From: Scleroderma bovista
Lineage: Eukaryota; Basidiomycota; Agaricomycetes; Boletales; Sclerodermataceae
DNA length: 64,000 bases
Assembly: GCA_037178675.1 (NCBI GenBank)
Contig: JAYMGJ010000365.1
Span: 23,858-87,857, forward strand
Direction: 5' to 3'
The position numbers were made by a program, and so were the translations under genes. Shown piece after piece: positions 20,750 through 31,901 of this stretch. The notes below the pieces were generated by a model that was not told the DNA's origin, made no database searches, and saw nothing but the letters and a program-made list of their open reading frames with translations. Within the stretch, counting starts at the first letter, position 1, and every line of letters begins with the position of its first letter.

Positions 20750-23700
20750 CTACATGGACGCGAGTGGTCTGGGTTTGTCCGGGTACCGGACATGGTAGTC
20801 TTCTAAGAGTTCTGTAGCGTTGCCAAGTTCAGTGGCGAGAAGCCATGACGTTTCTTCGTCAGTTCCTTCATAACCGGACCATCGTACCAAGTAAAGCAAC
20901 TTGCACGTTCTGCATCGACGGTCAACCTTGGAGTCGAGGATCTCAGAGATCTCGAACTCCGGTTCACCATCAACTTCCACCGGTGGTGGAGGAGGTTGTA
21001 TCCGGTCCAGTATGGTGTTGGGTATGGCCGGTTCGAGTTGGGAGACATGGAAGACGGGATGAACGGCGCGCATGGAATCTGGAAGGTGTAGCATAAAAGA
21101 GAGAGAGCCTACTTGTGCTATGATAGTGTAGGGCCCAAGATTCTTTTCTGATAGCTTTTTGGATGGTCGAGTAGACCAGAAGTACTTGGCTTTAACGTAT
21201 ACTTGATCCCCTACTTTGAAGTCCGGTGCCGGAGTGTGTTTGGCGTCAGCCGGACCTTGGTAGCGAAGTTGCGCGTTGGCCATTTCTTCTCGAAGGTATT
21301 GGTGCAGCGACTCGAGGTCGACTGCATAGTCACGAGCCCGTGCAGAGGTCATATCGCGCTCCGGATAGACGGAGACGTTAGGATGATAACCTTTGTTAGC
21401 GAAGAATGGTGAGACTCCGGTGGTAGCACTAGGTGCGTTATTATAAGCAAACTCCGCCAGTGGAAGTAGTTCCACCCAGTTGTCCTGCTGGTAGTTGCAG
21501 TAGATGCGGAGATATTGTTCAAGTGTCTGGTTGGAACGCTCTGTCTGGCTGTCGCCCTCCGGGTGGTAACCGGAGGTGAAGTGGAGGCGCATGTCGAGGG
21601 CTTTTCCGAGTGACCGGAAGAAGTGGGAGACAAACTCAGTACCGCGATCTGAAGTGACGTGGGCGGGAACACCGTGCTTGGAGAATACATGGAGTAGGAA
21701 GAGCTTCGCGAGCTCCGGGCTAGTGATGGTGTCGTGAGTAGGAATGAAGATGGCCTGTTTAGAGAGCCTATCTACTATGACCAAGATAGCTGTGAATCTG
21801 GTAGAGGCAGGGAGTTGCTCTATAAAGTCCATGGATATGGAGTTCCAAGGTCTCTCCAGGACAGGGAGCTGTTTTAGTAACCCATAGGGTCGATGGCACG
21901 GTGTCTTAGCTCGAGCGCAGGAGGTGCATGACCGGACGTAGTCCTTGACGAAGGTCCTGAGACCAGGCCAGGTATACTTACGCTGGATTAGTTCCAGAGT
22001 CCGGTTTTGCCCAAAGTGGCCAGAGAGTGGGTGTCAAGTCCGGGTCTACTCCGGTAGGGGGTCTGGTCAAGTCCGGACAGAAGCGGACGAAGGAAGAGGG
22101 CAGAGGGCTGGACAAGGGATTAGTCCGGCCGGAGTTGGTGACCGCTTGGATTCAACAACTAAGGACAACGAGCGTTGATCCCTTGCGTAGGTTCCGGTCA
22201 AGAGGAGGAGACAGAGACGAAGACGGAGACGGACAAGAACAAGAGTAGATGACTATGGTTGATTTCAGACTGAGGAGTACAGGATAATCTACAGAGTACT
22301 TATACTAAGTGAGAACTAGGGTTGAGTATTTACGGTGACAAGTAAACAGCCTAAAAGGCGGACAAGGGACAACCGGAGGAAGTACTAGGTCAGGTCCGAT
22401 GAAAATAAAGTCAGGTCCGGGTAAAATAAACCAGGTCCGGTGAAAATGCTACAAGGTATAGGATATATCGAGTTCATGGAGAACTCACGTCAAGACAGGG
22501 TAAATGGCGAAGTGTGGTAATGAGCGAATGGAGCATAGACCAAGGGTCGTGCTTAACGGAAGGTTATCTGCGTGAGCGCGACCGGAGTAGGAGATGAGTG
22601 ACCGGAGTAGAGCTGTAGAGCTGCGATGCGACCGGAGTGACCGGATAAGGCCCGGAGTTGGGCATGGTCGTAACAGTGGGTGATCATGGTGATACCGGAG
22701 TACCCGGAGACGGAGACCGTCCAGGTCCGGTACATAGATGCGACCATCTAGGCGGAGGAATCCTGCCTCGTCTGCGGACCAGCGAGAGTCCGGAGGGTCA
22801 GAGAGGTGGATCTGGGCAATGGGATCTGCGGGGAGAGCAGATAAGATGTCGTTGTGGAGTGTTTCCATGTCCATGATGGCAACTGCTCGACGGAGGACCG
22901 GAAACTCTAGGATGGTTGCGCGAAGGGAGTTAGTCAGTTGTTCTTGGGTGAACACCGGCCTGAGATTTTGTGGATTAACACGGGCATAGCCACTATCCCC
23001 CTCTTTGGGGTAGATGTCCCATTGTCTAGTGAGAGCGTCCGGCTTGGCACCGAGTTTTCTGGGGCGGAAACGAATGACGAGGTTAAACTGGGAGAGAAAT
23101 TCAGACCACCGGGCTTGCCGGCAGGAGAGGACTTTGGAGGTAGAGAAATACTCTAGGTTTTTGTGGTCGGTGACAACGTCAATAGGGGAGGCGGAGCCTT
23201 CAAGGTAATGGCGCCAGTTCCGGAATGCCTCGAAGATGGCAAGGAGTTCCTTATTGTGGGTGTCGTAGTTCAGCTCCGGAGTAGTCAAGGTCCAGGAGTA
23301 GAATGCTACCGGACGGATCTCTCCGTCGGAGCAGGTGATAGACAGGATACCAGCGACTGCGTAGTCGGAGGCGTCCGTTTCCACAATGATAGGGGTGTCC
23401 GGAATAAAGTGAGTGAGTATGGGCGCGGTAGTGAAGACGTGCTTGAGAGCATTGAAAGTGTGTCGACAGTCCTCGGAGAAGACCCAAGGAGCATCTTTCC
23501 AGGTGAGCCGGGTGAGAGGGACCACAATGTCAGAGTAGTTGAAAATGAACCGGCGGTAGAAGTTGGCGAATCCCAAGAAGGATTGGATGTCCTTTACCTT
23601 ACGAGGTTCAGGCCAATCGGAGATGGTTTGTATTTTGTCCAGAGACATGGTTAGACCTTCAGGGGATAGACGGTAGCCAAGGTATTCCACTGAGTCCGAG

Positions 23701-25037
23701 TGGAACTCGCATTTCTCCAGTTTGGCGAAGAGGCCATGTAACCGGAGACGGCGGAGTACCTCCCGGACATGCTGCTGGTGAGACTCCATATCCTCAGAGT
23801 AGATGAGGATGTCGTCGAGGTACACGACGACACAGACATCCAGCATGTCAGCAAAGATGGTGTTGACAAAGCGCTGGAAAGCTGCAGGGGCGTTAGTGAG
23901 GCCAAAGGGCATTACTAACCACTCGTAGGACCCATAGCGCGTACGGAAGGCAGTCTTCCATTCATCGCCCGGAGCAATCCGGACTAGGTGATACACGTGC
24001 CGGAGGTCGATCTTGGAATAGATCTTAGCACGGCTGGGGGAGTCCAATAGATCAGAGATTAGGGGGAGTGGATAGCGATCCTTTTTGGTGATTTTGTTTA
24101 GGCCTCGGAAGTCAACACAGAGGTGGAGTGAGCCATCCTTCTTCTTTACGAAGAGGACTGGAGCAGCGTGAGAGGAAGAGGTGGGGCGGATGAAACCTGT
24201 AGTGAGATTCTCATCGATAAATGTCCGGAGAGCGGAGAGCTCGACCAGAGACAGTGAGTAAAGGGTTCCCAGGGGTGGTGAAGTACCTTCTTCGAGTTTG
24301 ATCTTCAAATTGTAATCGCGATGCAGGGGAAGTTCAGAGGCTTTTGCTTTACTGAACACATCCGCATAGTCACAATATTCCGGAGGGACGATGTCCAGGT
24401 CCGGCGGAGTTGATGTAGAAGAAGACCAGGCCTTTGCTGAGTCGGCAGGGCACAGCTGAAGTTGGTACTTCGTGGATCCCTCTAAACTGCATGCACGCAC
24501 GAATGCAGCTGCATTGATTAGGGAGATATGCGGGGGGGTGCAAACCGGAGTGTCGACAGATGGCGCAGGGCCTGGGGTAGACTGGCCGGAGAGGCCGGAG
24601 TCAGGGTTTCTGGGCGGAACCGGAGAGGGAGTTGACGGGGGCGTTGGCAAACTTCCTGCAAGAGTCCAGAACGTTAAACTACTCAATACCCAGTCAATCA
24701 ACGGATTATAGCGGGTGAGCCAGTTATGTCCAAGGACAATCGAGCATTCAGAATCCAATGGAGCGAGATAAAAAGTCATGGGGGTGACATCACCGGATGT
24801 GGGGAACTGCACTGATAAATCGATAGCTTGAGTAATTACATAGTTTGATGTACCGTCGAATAACCGGAGTTGGATGGGAGAGACGGAGTAAGAGGTAATG
24901 TTGTTTTTGTGCGCGAATCGTAAATCTACAAAACAATGTGTGGACCCGGAGTCCACGAGTGCGCGGATTTTAGGTATATCAAAGGACAAAAGGGAAACAT
25001 GTGGCATAAGGGAGTTTGGGTCGAAAAGAGCGGACAC
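20750..25037 (-). pseudogene. pol: pol of element B, split by a solo LTR
   Basis: Two frames: 25037-22676 (protease DSGS, RT YLDD, RNase H, start of integrase to HDHPL) and 22031-20750 (rest of integrase from SGHFGQNRTLEL, DDE core, chromodomain YLVRWSGYEGTDEETSW). The break is the solo LTR 22032-22675. Reading across the duplicated GTGGG after removing the LTR and one duplication restores the frame, so pol was intact when the LTR arrived. The listed C-terminus inside the LTR is spurious. The frame is open upstream to the T7/A7 shift site at 25118-25124. Confidence 0.9.
22032..22675 (-). mobile_element. Solo LTR of the Ty3 family inside element B pol
   Basis: 644 bp, flanked by a perfect 5-bp duplication GTGGG (22027-22031, 22676-22680). 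Its sequence (for example aaacagcctaaaaggcgg) is closer to the LTRs of element E than to those of B, so it comes from the E-like subfamily and post-dates B. Confidence 0.92.
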
Positions 25038-25111
25038 GTTGAGGCGGGCCTCCTTGGGTGCACTTCCAGAGTCAACGCAGCTCGCCGGTTGTGCGGAGGG
25101 CTGGGAGCTGC

Positions 25112-26608
25112 TTACTCTTTTTTTGACTCGGAGTTGGCACCCGAGTTAGTAGAGTCCGTTTTACCGGACTCAGCAGCGATGGCCGCAGCGCGAGCCTTGG
25201 CCTTTTTGGACTTCTTTGGATAGTTGTCCGCGAAGTGTCCAGTACCTCTGCAGAACATGCAGAGGTTGTTGTCGAGCCGCCTTTTATGCTCGTCTGTGGT
25301 CAGTTTCCCGTCCTTACCAAGCTTGTTGGTCAGGTCCGGTTTGGAGCCGGACGAGGACTGGTTGTTGGTCGCTTTAGACGAGCCAGAGGTTTTGGCGGAG
25401 CTGGTGGAGTTGCCGGTCTGAGCTTGACTGGACTTGGGGGTATTGCCTCCGGAGTTGGAGGGCTTGGGAGTGGACGAGGTAGGCTGGCTCTTCATCGTAC
25501 GGGAGATCTCGTCTTTGCACTCCCAATAGCGTGCGTCGATCTCTTGACAAAGGGCTCTCAGCCCATTCAGAGTCAGGGGCTTCCCGACTCGGGCGATCTC
25601 ATCCTTGAGGCGGTCTGGGAGACCGGAGTAAAACAGGTGATGGAGTGCGCCATCCCCATAGTCCTGGACCTGCAAAGCGAGGCGGTTGAAATCTACAATG
25701 TACCGTGTAACACGGTACGAGTCTTTCATCCGGAGATGCTCGAGCTGGTGCTCAGCATCAGCAACTGGGTCGTGAGGTCCAAAGGTACTTTGGAGTTCTG
25801 CGACAAAGTGGACCCAGCTGTCCATCCAGCGCGGACGGTCAGCCGGATTACCGGAGTTGAGGAGGTCCGGTTCAAACCATTCCAGTGTCATACCTTTTAG
25901 ATAGGACTGGGCGAACGTCACCCTTGCCCTATCTTGGCGGAAAGCTTTGGCACGATCCTGGAAACATAATTCGCACTGGATCAAGAAGGTCCGGAGTTTC
26001 TTGGGGTCCATGCCATCGAAGGTGTCTGGTTCATGGACCTTGGCATGGGAGGAGGAGGAGTCGTTGGAATGGCAGGAGGAGTGGGAGAGGCGGTTGACGG
26101 CGATGGCGAGATTGTGGAAGACAGCCAGGCTAGGATCTAGTTCTTCCGTGGCGTCGAGAAATTCGACGTCGTCGTCATCGTTGTTGTTGTTGTTATCATC
26201 TCCGGGGTCGTCCGGATCATCTCCAGGACCATCCTCAGGGCCGAACCATTGGAAATGACCAGGTTCGCAACGCTCTGGAGTGGAGTCACGACGGTAGGGA
26301 AACCTGTCACCAGAAACAGATTCATGGCGACCTAAGTCTGCAGAACCGCGAAGGCTCTGAGACGCAGCATCTCGACGCGGAGTCAAAGATGCTGTGGGGT
26401 TTCGAGCTGTAAAGCTCCGGAATTGGCTTACAGAAGCCGGAGGTTGCCTGCGATTAGACAGGGCTTGCTGGGCGGCAGAAAGGTGAAGGTCGTCTACTGC
26501 ACCTGCTTCTTCAGCGAGTGCAGCAGCAGTACGAGCGCGAGAGCGCGTAGTCATGGTCATGAGGAATGAAACTAGTTTTCGTATGAGGTCTGTATAGTGA
26601 ACCCACAC
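25112..26608 (-). CDS. gag: gag of element B
   Basis: 498-residue open frame; the natural start is probably the internal Met matching MTMTTRSRARTAAALAEEAG near 26560, since the first 16 residues have no counterpart in A and E. Ty3-type capsid domain in the middle, Ser/Thr-rich linker, then the nucleocapsid knuckle. The knuckle reads C-x2-C-x4-H-x4-Y: the last Cys has become Tyr (TGT to TAT), which should impair zinc binding. It ends KKE-stop over the A7 run at 25118-25124, the putative -1 shift into pol. No internal stops. Confidence 0.9.
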   Translation of the reverse strand: MWVHYTDLIRKLVSFLMTMTTRSRARTAAALAEEAGAVDDLHLSAAQQALSNRRQPPASVSQFRSFTARNPTASLTPRRDAASQSLRGSADLGRHESVSGDRFPYRRDSTPERCEPGHFQWFGPEDGPGDDPDDPGDDNNNNNDDDDVEFLDATEELDPSLAVFHNLAIAVNRLSHSSCHSNDSSSSHAKVHEPDTFDGMDPKKLRTFLIQCELCFQDRAKAFRQDRARVTFAQSYLKGMTLEWFEPDLLNSGNPADRPRWMDSWVHFVAELQSTFGPHDPVADAEHQLEHLRMKDSYRVTRYIVDFNRLALQVQDYGDGALHHLFYSGLPDRLKDEIARVGKPLTLNGLRALCQEIDARYWECKDEISRTMKSQPTSSTPKPSNSGGNTPKSSQAQTGNSTSSAKTSGSSKATNNQSSSGSKPDLTNKLGKDGKLTTDEHKRRLDNNLCMFCRGTGHFADNYPKKSKKAKARAAAIAAESGKTDSTNSGANSESKKE

Positions 26609-26627
26609 AAGTGTGAGTCTGAAATAC

Positions 26628-27268
26628 TGTCAAGTCTGGGTCTACTCTGGTAGGGGGTCCAGTCAAGTCCGGACGAAAGCGGACGAAGGAGGAGGGCAGA
26701 TGCTGGACAAGAGATTAGTCCGGCCGGAGTTGGTGACCGATTGGGTTCAACGACTAAGGACAACAAGCGTTGACCCCTTGCGTAGGTTCCGGTCAAGGGA
26801 AGGAGACGGAGACGGAGACGGAGATGGACGAGAACAGGAGTAGTGACTTATGTTGATTTCAGACTGAGTTTGTACAAGGTAAACTAGAGGGTACTTATAC
26901 TAAGTAGAAACTAGGGTCGAGTACATACGGTGACAAGTAAACAACCTAATAGCGGACAAGGGATGACCAGAGTTAGGACTAGGTCAGGTCCGGTGAAAAT
27001 AAAGTCAGGTCCGTGTAAAATAAATCAGGTCCGGTGAAAATGCTACAAGGTATAGGATATATCGAGTTCATGGAGAACTCACGTCAAGGCAGGGTAGACG
27101 GCGAGGTGTAGTAAGAGCGAATGGAGTATAGACCAAGGGTCGTAGTTAGCGGAAGGTTATCTGCGCGACCGTTGACCGGAGTAACTGAGAATGACTGGAG
27201 TTGAGCTGTAGGACTGCGATGTGACCGGAGTAACCAGATATGGTCCGGAGTTGGACATGGTCATAACA
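26628..27268 (-). repeat. 5' LTR of element B
   Basis: 641 bp, bounded by TGTCAAGTCT and CATAACA on the plus strand, followed by the duplicated target CCAAG. The self-priming pair AGTCTGAAAT / ATTTCAGACT lies at 26616-26625 and 26856-26865. Confidence 0.92.
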
Positions 27269-27330
27269 CCAAGTCAAGGTGCACGACACTAGCGGATCCA
27301 ACCTTGACATGCGCGCCAGAGACAGCCACT

Positions 27331-27533
27331 TGTTGGAAAGTGTATGTTCTGCACTAATCCTAGAAGCGCCCTAGAGTACCTGCGGCCCAGTAGCTCAGTG
27401 GTTAGAGCACCTGGGTATATGCCAGGAGGTCCTGGGTTCAAATCTTGGCTTGGTCATATTTTCCTGTAATTGTGCACTGCCTAAGCAACAGGGGGTTTAG
27501 TTAGCCCTGAGGTCACATGACCCAAATTTAACA
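27331..27533 (+). mobile_element. LTR-like insertion with tRNA-like core (copy 1)
   Basis: 203 bp, TGTTGGAAAG...TTTAACA, TG...CA ends with TGTT/AACA inverted termini and a perfect 5-bp duplication CCACT (27326-27330, 27534-27538). The empty site is proven by the host: removing the insert and one duplication restores the copia integrase frame (RARDSH-WVGFDHE). The centre is a 73-nt tRNA-like sequence. Terminal features are those of a solo LTR or a miniature LTR element, not a SINE: no tail and a 5-bp duplication. Copy 2 is at 57079-57253. Confidence 0.75.
27384..27456 (+). tRNA. tRNA-like sequence in LTR-like insertion (copy 1, probably not a functional tRNA)
   Basis: 73 nt folding with standard arm lengths: acceptor mostly paired, D arm GCTC...GAGC, anticodon stem CCTGG/CCAGG, loop GTATATG, T arm with TTCAAAT. 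A box tagctcagtgg and B box gggttcaaat are good. The loop would give anticodon ATA, unusual for a nuclear tRNA, and the acceptor has a mismatch, so a Pol III promoter module or pseudo-tRNA is more likely. Confidence 0.5.
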
Positions 27534-28304
27534 CCACTGGGTCGGCTTTGATCACGAATTGGACAGACACCGCATCTACTTTGCAGATCGTGGTACCGTT
27601 GGCGTTGAACACAGCGTCGTCTTCGCACGGCGAGACATGATGGTTACCTTGATGTCCGTTAGTGCGCAGCCTGAGGGGGAGAAGAACCCACCAACGGCTC
27701 GAACGGCGAGTCAAACACTGACAATGCAGACGCTAACGCACCCCCCAATGAGCCTGTTGACAAAGTCAGTCAGCGCACAACGCAAATGGATGACGCACCT
27801 GATCACCTCGGAAACACCTTCGAACCCGCGCTACGACGATCAACACGTCAACGCTTCGAATCAGAGTACTTCAAACGGTTAAAAGCAGGCGAAGGAACGG
27901 CAGACGGACAGACGACTCACCCAAACGAAACGGCCAAAGCCGCCATCGAAGAACTCTTCGACGGAACGACTCGCACGGGCGAATGCCCTGACGACGATGA
28001 CGACGTCTTTGCGATGGTGGCAGGCATTGTGGACATGGAAACGCTCGATCCGTCGATGATTGATGAAGCGTGATCGAGAGTCGACTGGGGGAGATGGGAG
28101 ACAGTGATCGAGAGCGAGTTGAGCAGCCTAGCAGACACGAGGATGTGGAAAGTGGTCGAACGCCCAGACGGTGTGAACGTCGTCGGGTGTAAGTGGGTGT
28201 TTAAGATTAAACGCAACGCTGCGGGCGAAATCGATAAGTATAAAGCCCGACTAGTCGCAAAGGGTTACTCACAGGTACAGGGAGTCAATTACAATGACAC
28301 CTAT

Positions 28305-28614
28305 TCTTGGAAAAAGTGTGTTGGGGGGTTGCTACAGTGGACCTAAAGGACAGAAGCTGTGGTAGGAAATTGGTAACCCTGTAGTAACCTCAGTAGATGT
28401 TCAAGCTACTGCATTAGAGTAGTACCTGTAGTAACTACTACAAGTGAGTATGTGTAGAAATGAGTGTGTAATGGACTACTTACCCTCAGTAGATGTTCAA
28501 GCTACTGAGGGACTAATAGGAAAATACTACTGTGTATGTGCGCTAGGAAGGCTTATGTAAGCCACGCAGTCACGTGCCTAAGTACCTAGTAACATGTGCT
28601 GGTTAATTTACAAC
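28305..28614 (-). repeat. 3' LTR of C3
   Basis: In element sense it starts TGTTGTAAATTAACC and ends CCAAGA. It carries the hairpin CCCTCAGTAGCTTG...CTACTGAGGG followed by GTAAGTAG, as in C1. The polypurine complement cactccctt is at 28615. Confidence 0.65.
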
Positions 28615-28682
28615 ACACTCCCTTAAACAGTATGTGTTAGTAGGGACAGTAGAAAATAACAAATGAAATCAAGGAAGTGTTA

Positions 28683-28764
28683 CAGCAGTTTGCATAAGTA
28701 ATGGCACTCACGACTTCGCCAAACAAATACAATTCATCGTGAGATTTCGTGTAGCTACCCCTAG
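28683..28764 (+). repeat. Left TIR of the Tc1/mariner element
   Basis: 82 bp, reverse complement of 31702-31783 with about two mismatches; preceded by TA. Confidence 0.9.
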
Positions 28765-28888
28765 CGTGACACTTCACTGTACTCTATCATACTCGTAAAC
28801 CATGCCGCCATGAAAGAATCACAAAGATGCAGACGTCATCGAGACCTCTGATCCTGTCAGTCCAGAAGGCCCAGCTTCACCAGGCGCA

Positions 28889-30513
28889 ATGAGTGATGAG
28901 GAACTCAGCTCGTCAACCATGATAGGCTCCCACTCGGTGCTCAGCCGGGACAGCATTGACCGTGAACTTGATGAAGCTGCCCTGGAGCAGACCCTGGCAG
29001 AGCATGATGCTCATGCTCAAACAGTAGAGGTTCCAGCTGCTTCCAAGGGCAAAAAGGTGTGTATATGCATTGATTCTAGTCATTACTGTTCATTTGGTGT
29101 TCTATAGTGAAGAATCCTTGGCCCAAGGAGCCTGTCCAACCAGCGCCCATCAAACTCACATTCAACCTCTCGATCTTCCCCGCATCCGAAAGGACCAAAG
29201 AAATGAAGAAGCGCCGCGGCCACAATTCGTACCTCAAACTCAACAGTGACATTCCATTCGATACATGGAAAGCACAACTACTTGTGAAGATTGATGAAAA
29301 ATTGAAACTCGACTATATTTCCTATGAAGACTACGAAGTATCGTTCGTGATCCCTCGTGTCTCACCCCAGCCGCTGTCCATCACAAATGAAGACGACTAC
29401 AACTTACTTTGCGAACGTACTCAAAAGGCAAAAGATTAGCAAGCTACCGTGTATGTGCAAGAATTGAAGGCAGTGCAGCTTGCAAAAGTACGTACTACAA
29501 TGCTGCATATATGCGACTTTCTGACCACCATTGACAGCGCAAATCACATCCAAAGGAAAAAGAGAACCACGGTCTCGAGATCATCAATTCTGGCTCAGAG
29601 AGCGACGGAGTTGGGCTTGATGTAAAGCGGAAGGCCAAAAAAATGAAGACACAGGTATGTATTCAGCACATAACCTGGTTTGTTAGGTTGATCGTTGCAA
29701 CACTAGGCCCCCAAGGCCTCTGATATCGATCCTGACAAATGTCCGATCAACGACAATATCAATCGCATTCGTAACTGGTGGGCATGCTACAAGAAACCCG
29801 GCTGTGACAGCAACTACTGTTACATCAATGCGACGGATGGTGGAACACACATTCCACTCAACTTTGCTCGCTTGGACTGCTGGGCAGCAGCCATGGTAGA
29901 TATATATCAAAGCTTTATTTATTCTTCTAACTACACAGTACACCAGCTGAAGGGCCCGGAATTTGCTACACTCGAGATGCCGCCAAATCACAAATTGTTC
30001 GATGGTGCGACGGCTGAACAGCTGGGAAAGAAATCACTTCTTTTGGAACGACGTGATCAGTTAGAACGATTGAAGGGAAAGTTGGTAGATACCCAGACTC
30101 CCCCCAGCGCCAACGCCCAGACTACCCCTGCCAATGCCCAGGCTGGCCCCACCAATGCCCCAGTCTCTGTTAACCTCAACTTCGGAGAATTGCTCCACAC
30201 GCTCCAAGGTCGTCCACAGGAACAGCTGGCAGTGCAGCCACCTGTCACACCTGCAACAAATTCCATCTTCTCCGCTGAACCAATGTTATTGTCAGCCGCC
30301 CAACAGTCAAACCTTGGTCCACGCCTTTCACTTGCTGATTTTTGTCACACATACAGCCTCTCTGACGAATTACAGATCAAGCTCCAGTCCAATGGATTCA
30401 CGTCAAGCCATGCTCTACGCTTTGTGTCGCTCGATGACATCAAAGCTATCAGACTTCTTCGTGGTGAGGTCGCCCAGCTTCGAGATGCTGTATTACAATG
30501 GTGCGGAGTGTAG
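28889..30513 (+). pseudogene. Passenger gene in the Tc1 element: unknown protein with SAM-like C-terminus
   Basis: Five exons can be joined on the plus strand: 28889-29060, 29108 to about 29487, about 29538-29653, about 29709-29894, and about 29950-30513, separated by short GT-AG introns. The N-terminus is acidic. A central part (KLTFNLSIF... YLKLNSDIPFDTWKAQLL) and a Cys-rich RNWWACYKKPGC stretch are not families I know. A Pro/Thr/Gln linker follows, then about 65 residues (LADFCHTYSLSDELQIKLQS ... LRDAVLQW) that look like a SAM-type helical domain. TAG at 29437-29439 interrupts exon 2; a Gln codon is the likely ancestor. It lies tail-to-tail with the transposase inside the TIRs, so it moves with the element. 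Function unknown. Confidence 0.55.
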
Positions 30514-30604
30514 TAATTTTCTCAAGTTGGGCGGACAGGTCAACGTGTACAATACAAAATGTTTGCTATGTGTACATTTTACAGTGCTTTGTGCTAATGT
30601 ACCG

Positions 30605-31674
30605 CTAAAAGTAGCCTGAGTGGCGAATGTACCCTTGCGCATCGTCTGCTGTAATAACCTCGAGTGCAAGTAGTAGATCATAAAAGATTCCATCATCATG
30701 GGAAAGCAGGTCCGCATGACGACGAATCCACGCCTTGATCTTCGAAAATGCCTCCTCAATCGGATTCAAGTCAGGGGAGTAGGGAGGAAGGAACTCCAAT
30801 CTAACGCCTGCATTGAAACATGATGTCACCGGCATGAGTAGAGTAAATAGGGTGTGAACACACCGTATTGGGCCATGAGTTCAAGGATATCTTCTCCATG
30901 GTGGATCCATGCATTGTCCATAATCAATATACTTCTTGGACCAGGGTAGGGCGTGCATTGAGGGAGCTATAAACATAGCAATCAGCCCATCACATGAAAT
31001 AGCAATAGAAAGCATACCACAGCATCCTCAAGGAAAGATAGAAAGTCAGTGTGGCGAAGCGATCCTTCGACAACATGCCCAGCAACTATCCCATCAATGG
31101 ACAGTGCTGCAACAGCCGTGAGCCGTCTTCCTCTCACAAAAACCCCCTTCATGCTGGCACGATGCGACTTTTTGGCCCTACCGTTGCGTCGAATCAAGGT
31201 CCGTTCATCTTTAGAGGTTTCGTCGATCCAGATCATCTCCTCTGGTGCATACTGGGCTACTTTCCGCATGAAATCAGCACGAAGGTCTTCATCACGCTCC
31301 TTTGTGATCTTCCGAAGCTTTTTGAGGGAAACGCCAGCACGCTGAAGCTCACGATGAATGGTGGAGAAGTGAACTGAAATGAAACGGTTGGATTCCGCAA
31401 GCTCTTGAAGCTCGTCGAGGAACCAGTTCGGCCGGTGATAAACGAGCTGGAGGAGGTAGTTGAGGTCTTCGTGATTGAAGGTCCTCGGACGGCTGAGAGC
31501 GAGGCTGCGGGGCTTGGCAACTTCACCAGTTTCATTGAATAACTTCAAGATACGAAAGAAGGTGCGCCGGGAAAATCCAACACACTCAAGGATCTGGCGG
31601 AGAGGTAGAAGTCGGCGCTCGTATAAATGGATGGCAGCGAGCTTGACATCGGGTGAAATTCTACGGTTGCCCAT
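30605..31674 (-). CDS. Tc1/mariner transposase (DD34E)
   Basis: Joined as 31674-31018, 30966-30864 and 30807-30605 with introns of 51 and 56 nt (gtatgc...tatag and gtgtgt...tgcag), giving 320 residues in one frame. The N-terminus has a helix-turn-helix region (LAAIHLYERRLLPLRQILE). The DDE core shows Asp151 (IWIDET), Asp236 (LIMDNAW) and Glu271 (NPIEE), a DD34E spacing typical of Tc1/mariner/IS630. The PPYSPDLNP signature is present. No premature stops, so it could be active with the well-preserved TIRs. It cuts and pastes DNA at TA. Confidence 0.88.
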
Positions 31675-31701
31675 AGTTGTGAGAGCTAAAAGTCTACAGT
31701 C

Positions 31702-31783
31702 CTAGGGGTAGCTACACGAAATCTCACGATGAATTGTATTTGTTTGGCAAAGTCGCGAGTGCCATTACTTATGCAAACTGCTG
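31702..31783 (-). repeat. Right TIR of the Tc1/mariner element
   Basis: 82 bp, reverse complement of 28683-28764; followed by TA. Confidence 0.9.
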
Positions 31784-31901
31784 TAAAGACCAAAAGAATG
31801 AGTACTTAATGATTCCAAATGAATGTGTAGTCCGTTGCTCGAGAGTCCGAGTCTTGTTGATGCGAAGGTTTGTGTGCGGTGTCGTTACCCGATTTGGTAA
31901 G

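Larger units (their letters stand above)
18723..27268 (-). mobile_element. Ty3/gypsy chromovirus, element B (with internal solo LTR)
   Basis: Minus-strand element: 5' LTR 26628-27268, gag, pol, antisense gene, 3' LTR 18723-19354. It is inserted in C2 with a perfect duplication CCAAG (18718-18722, 27269-27273). A solo LTR (22032-22675) interrupts pol. Same family as A and E. Confidence 0.93.
16556..28304 (+). pseudogene. gag-pol: copia gag-pol of element C2, broken by stops and three insertions
   Basis: Coding pieces are 16556-18722, 27274-27330 and 27539-28304. Order is copia: gag, zinc knuckle CANCSKKGHTKENC, protease with DSSAS (active-site Gly replaced by Ser), integrase HHCC and catalytic core (LWGPS, LRSDRGGEY, HNGVAERLNRTL), GWVGFD-type C-terminal region, then the start of RT (NVVGCKWVFKIKRNA). 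In-frame stops lie at 16577, 16637, 18548 and 28071, and a frame change falls between about 27650 and 27786. Element B splits the integrase after WGCQ; a 203-bp insertion splits it again after DSH; C3 truncates RT before the catalytic motif. Removing B and the 203-bp insert restores the reading frame across both junctions. Confidence 0.88.
28683..31783. mobile_element. Tc1/mariner-type DNA transposon with a passenger gene
   Basis: 3101 bp bounded by 82-bp terminal inverted repeats (28683-28764 and 31702-31783; start CAGCAGTTTGCATAAGTAAT; two mismatches by eye) and flanking TA dinucleotides (28681-28682, 31784-31785). It contains a three-exon DD34E transposase on the minus strand and a convergent multi-exon gene on the plus strand. 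It is inserted in the 3' part of C3, so it is younger than C3. Confidence 0.9.

Noticed and set aside
22485..22675. C-terminal part of the long minus-strand frame as pol sequence
   Set aside because: The residues after HDHPL are read from the solo LTR; the true integrase continues below 22031.
27384..27456. A genuine tRNA gene, possibly reading anticodon ATA
   Set aside because: It is enclosed in a TG...CA insert with a target duplication, has a mismatched acceptor and an unusual anticodon. Copy 2 lacks T33. Kept as tRNA-like only.
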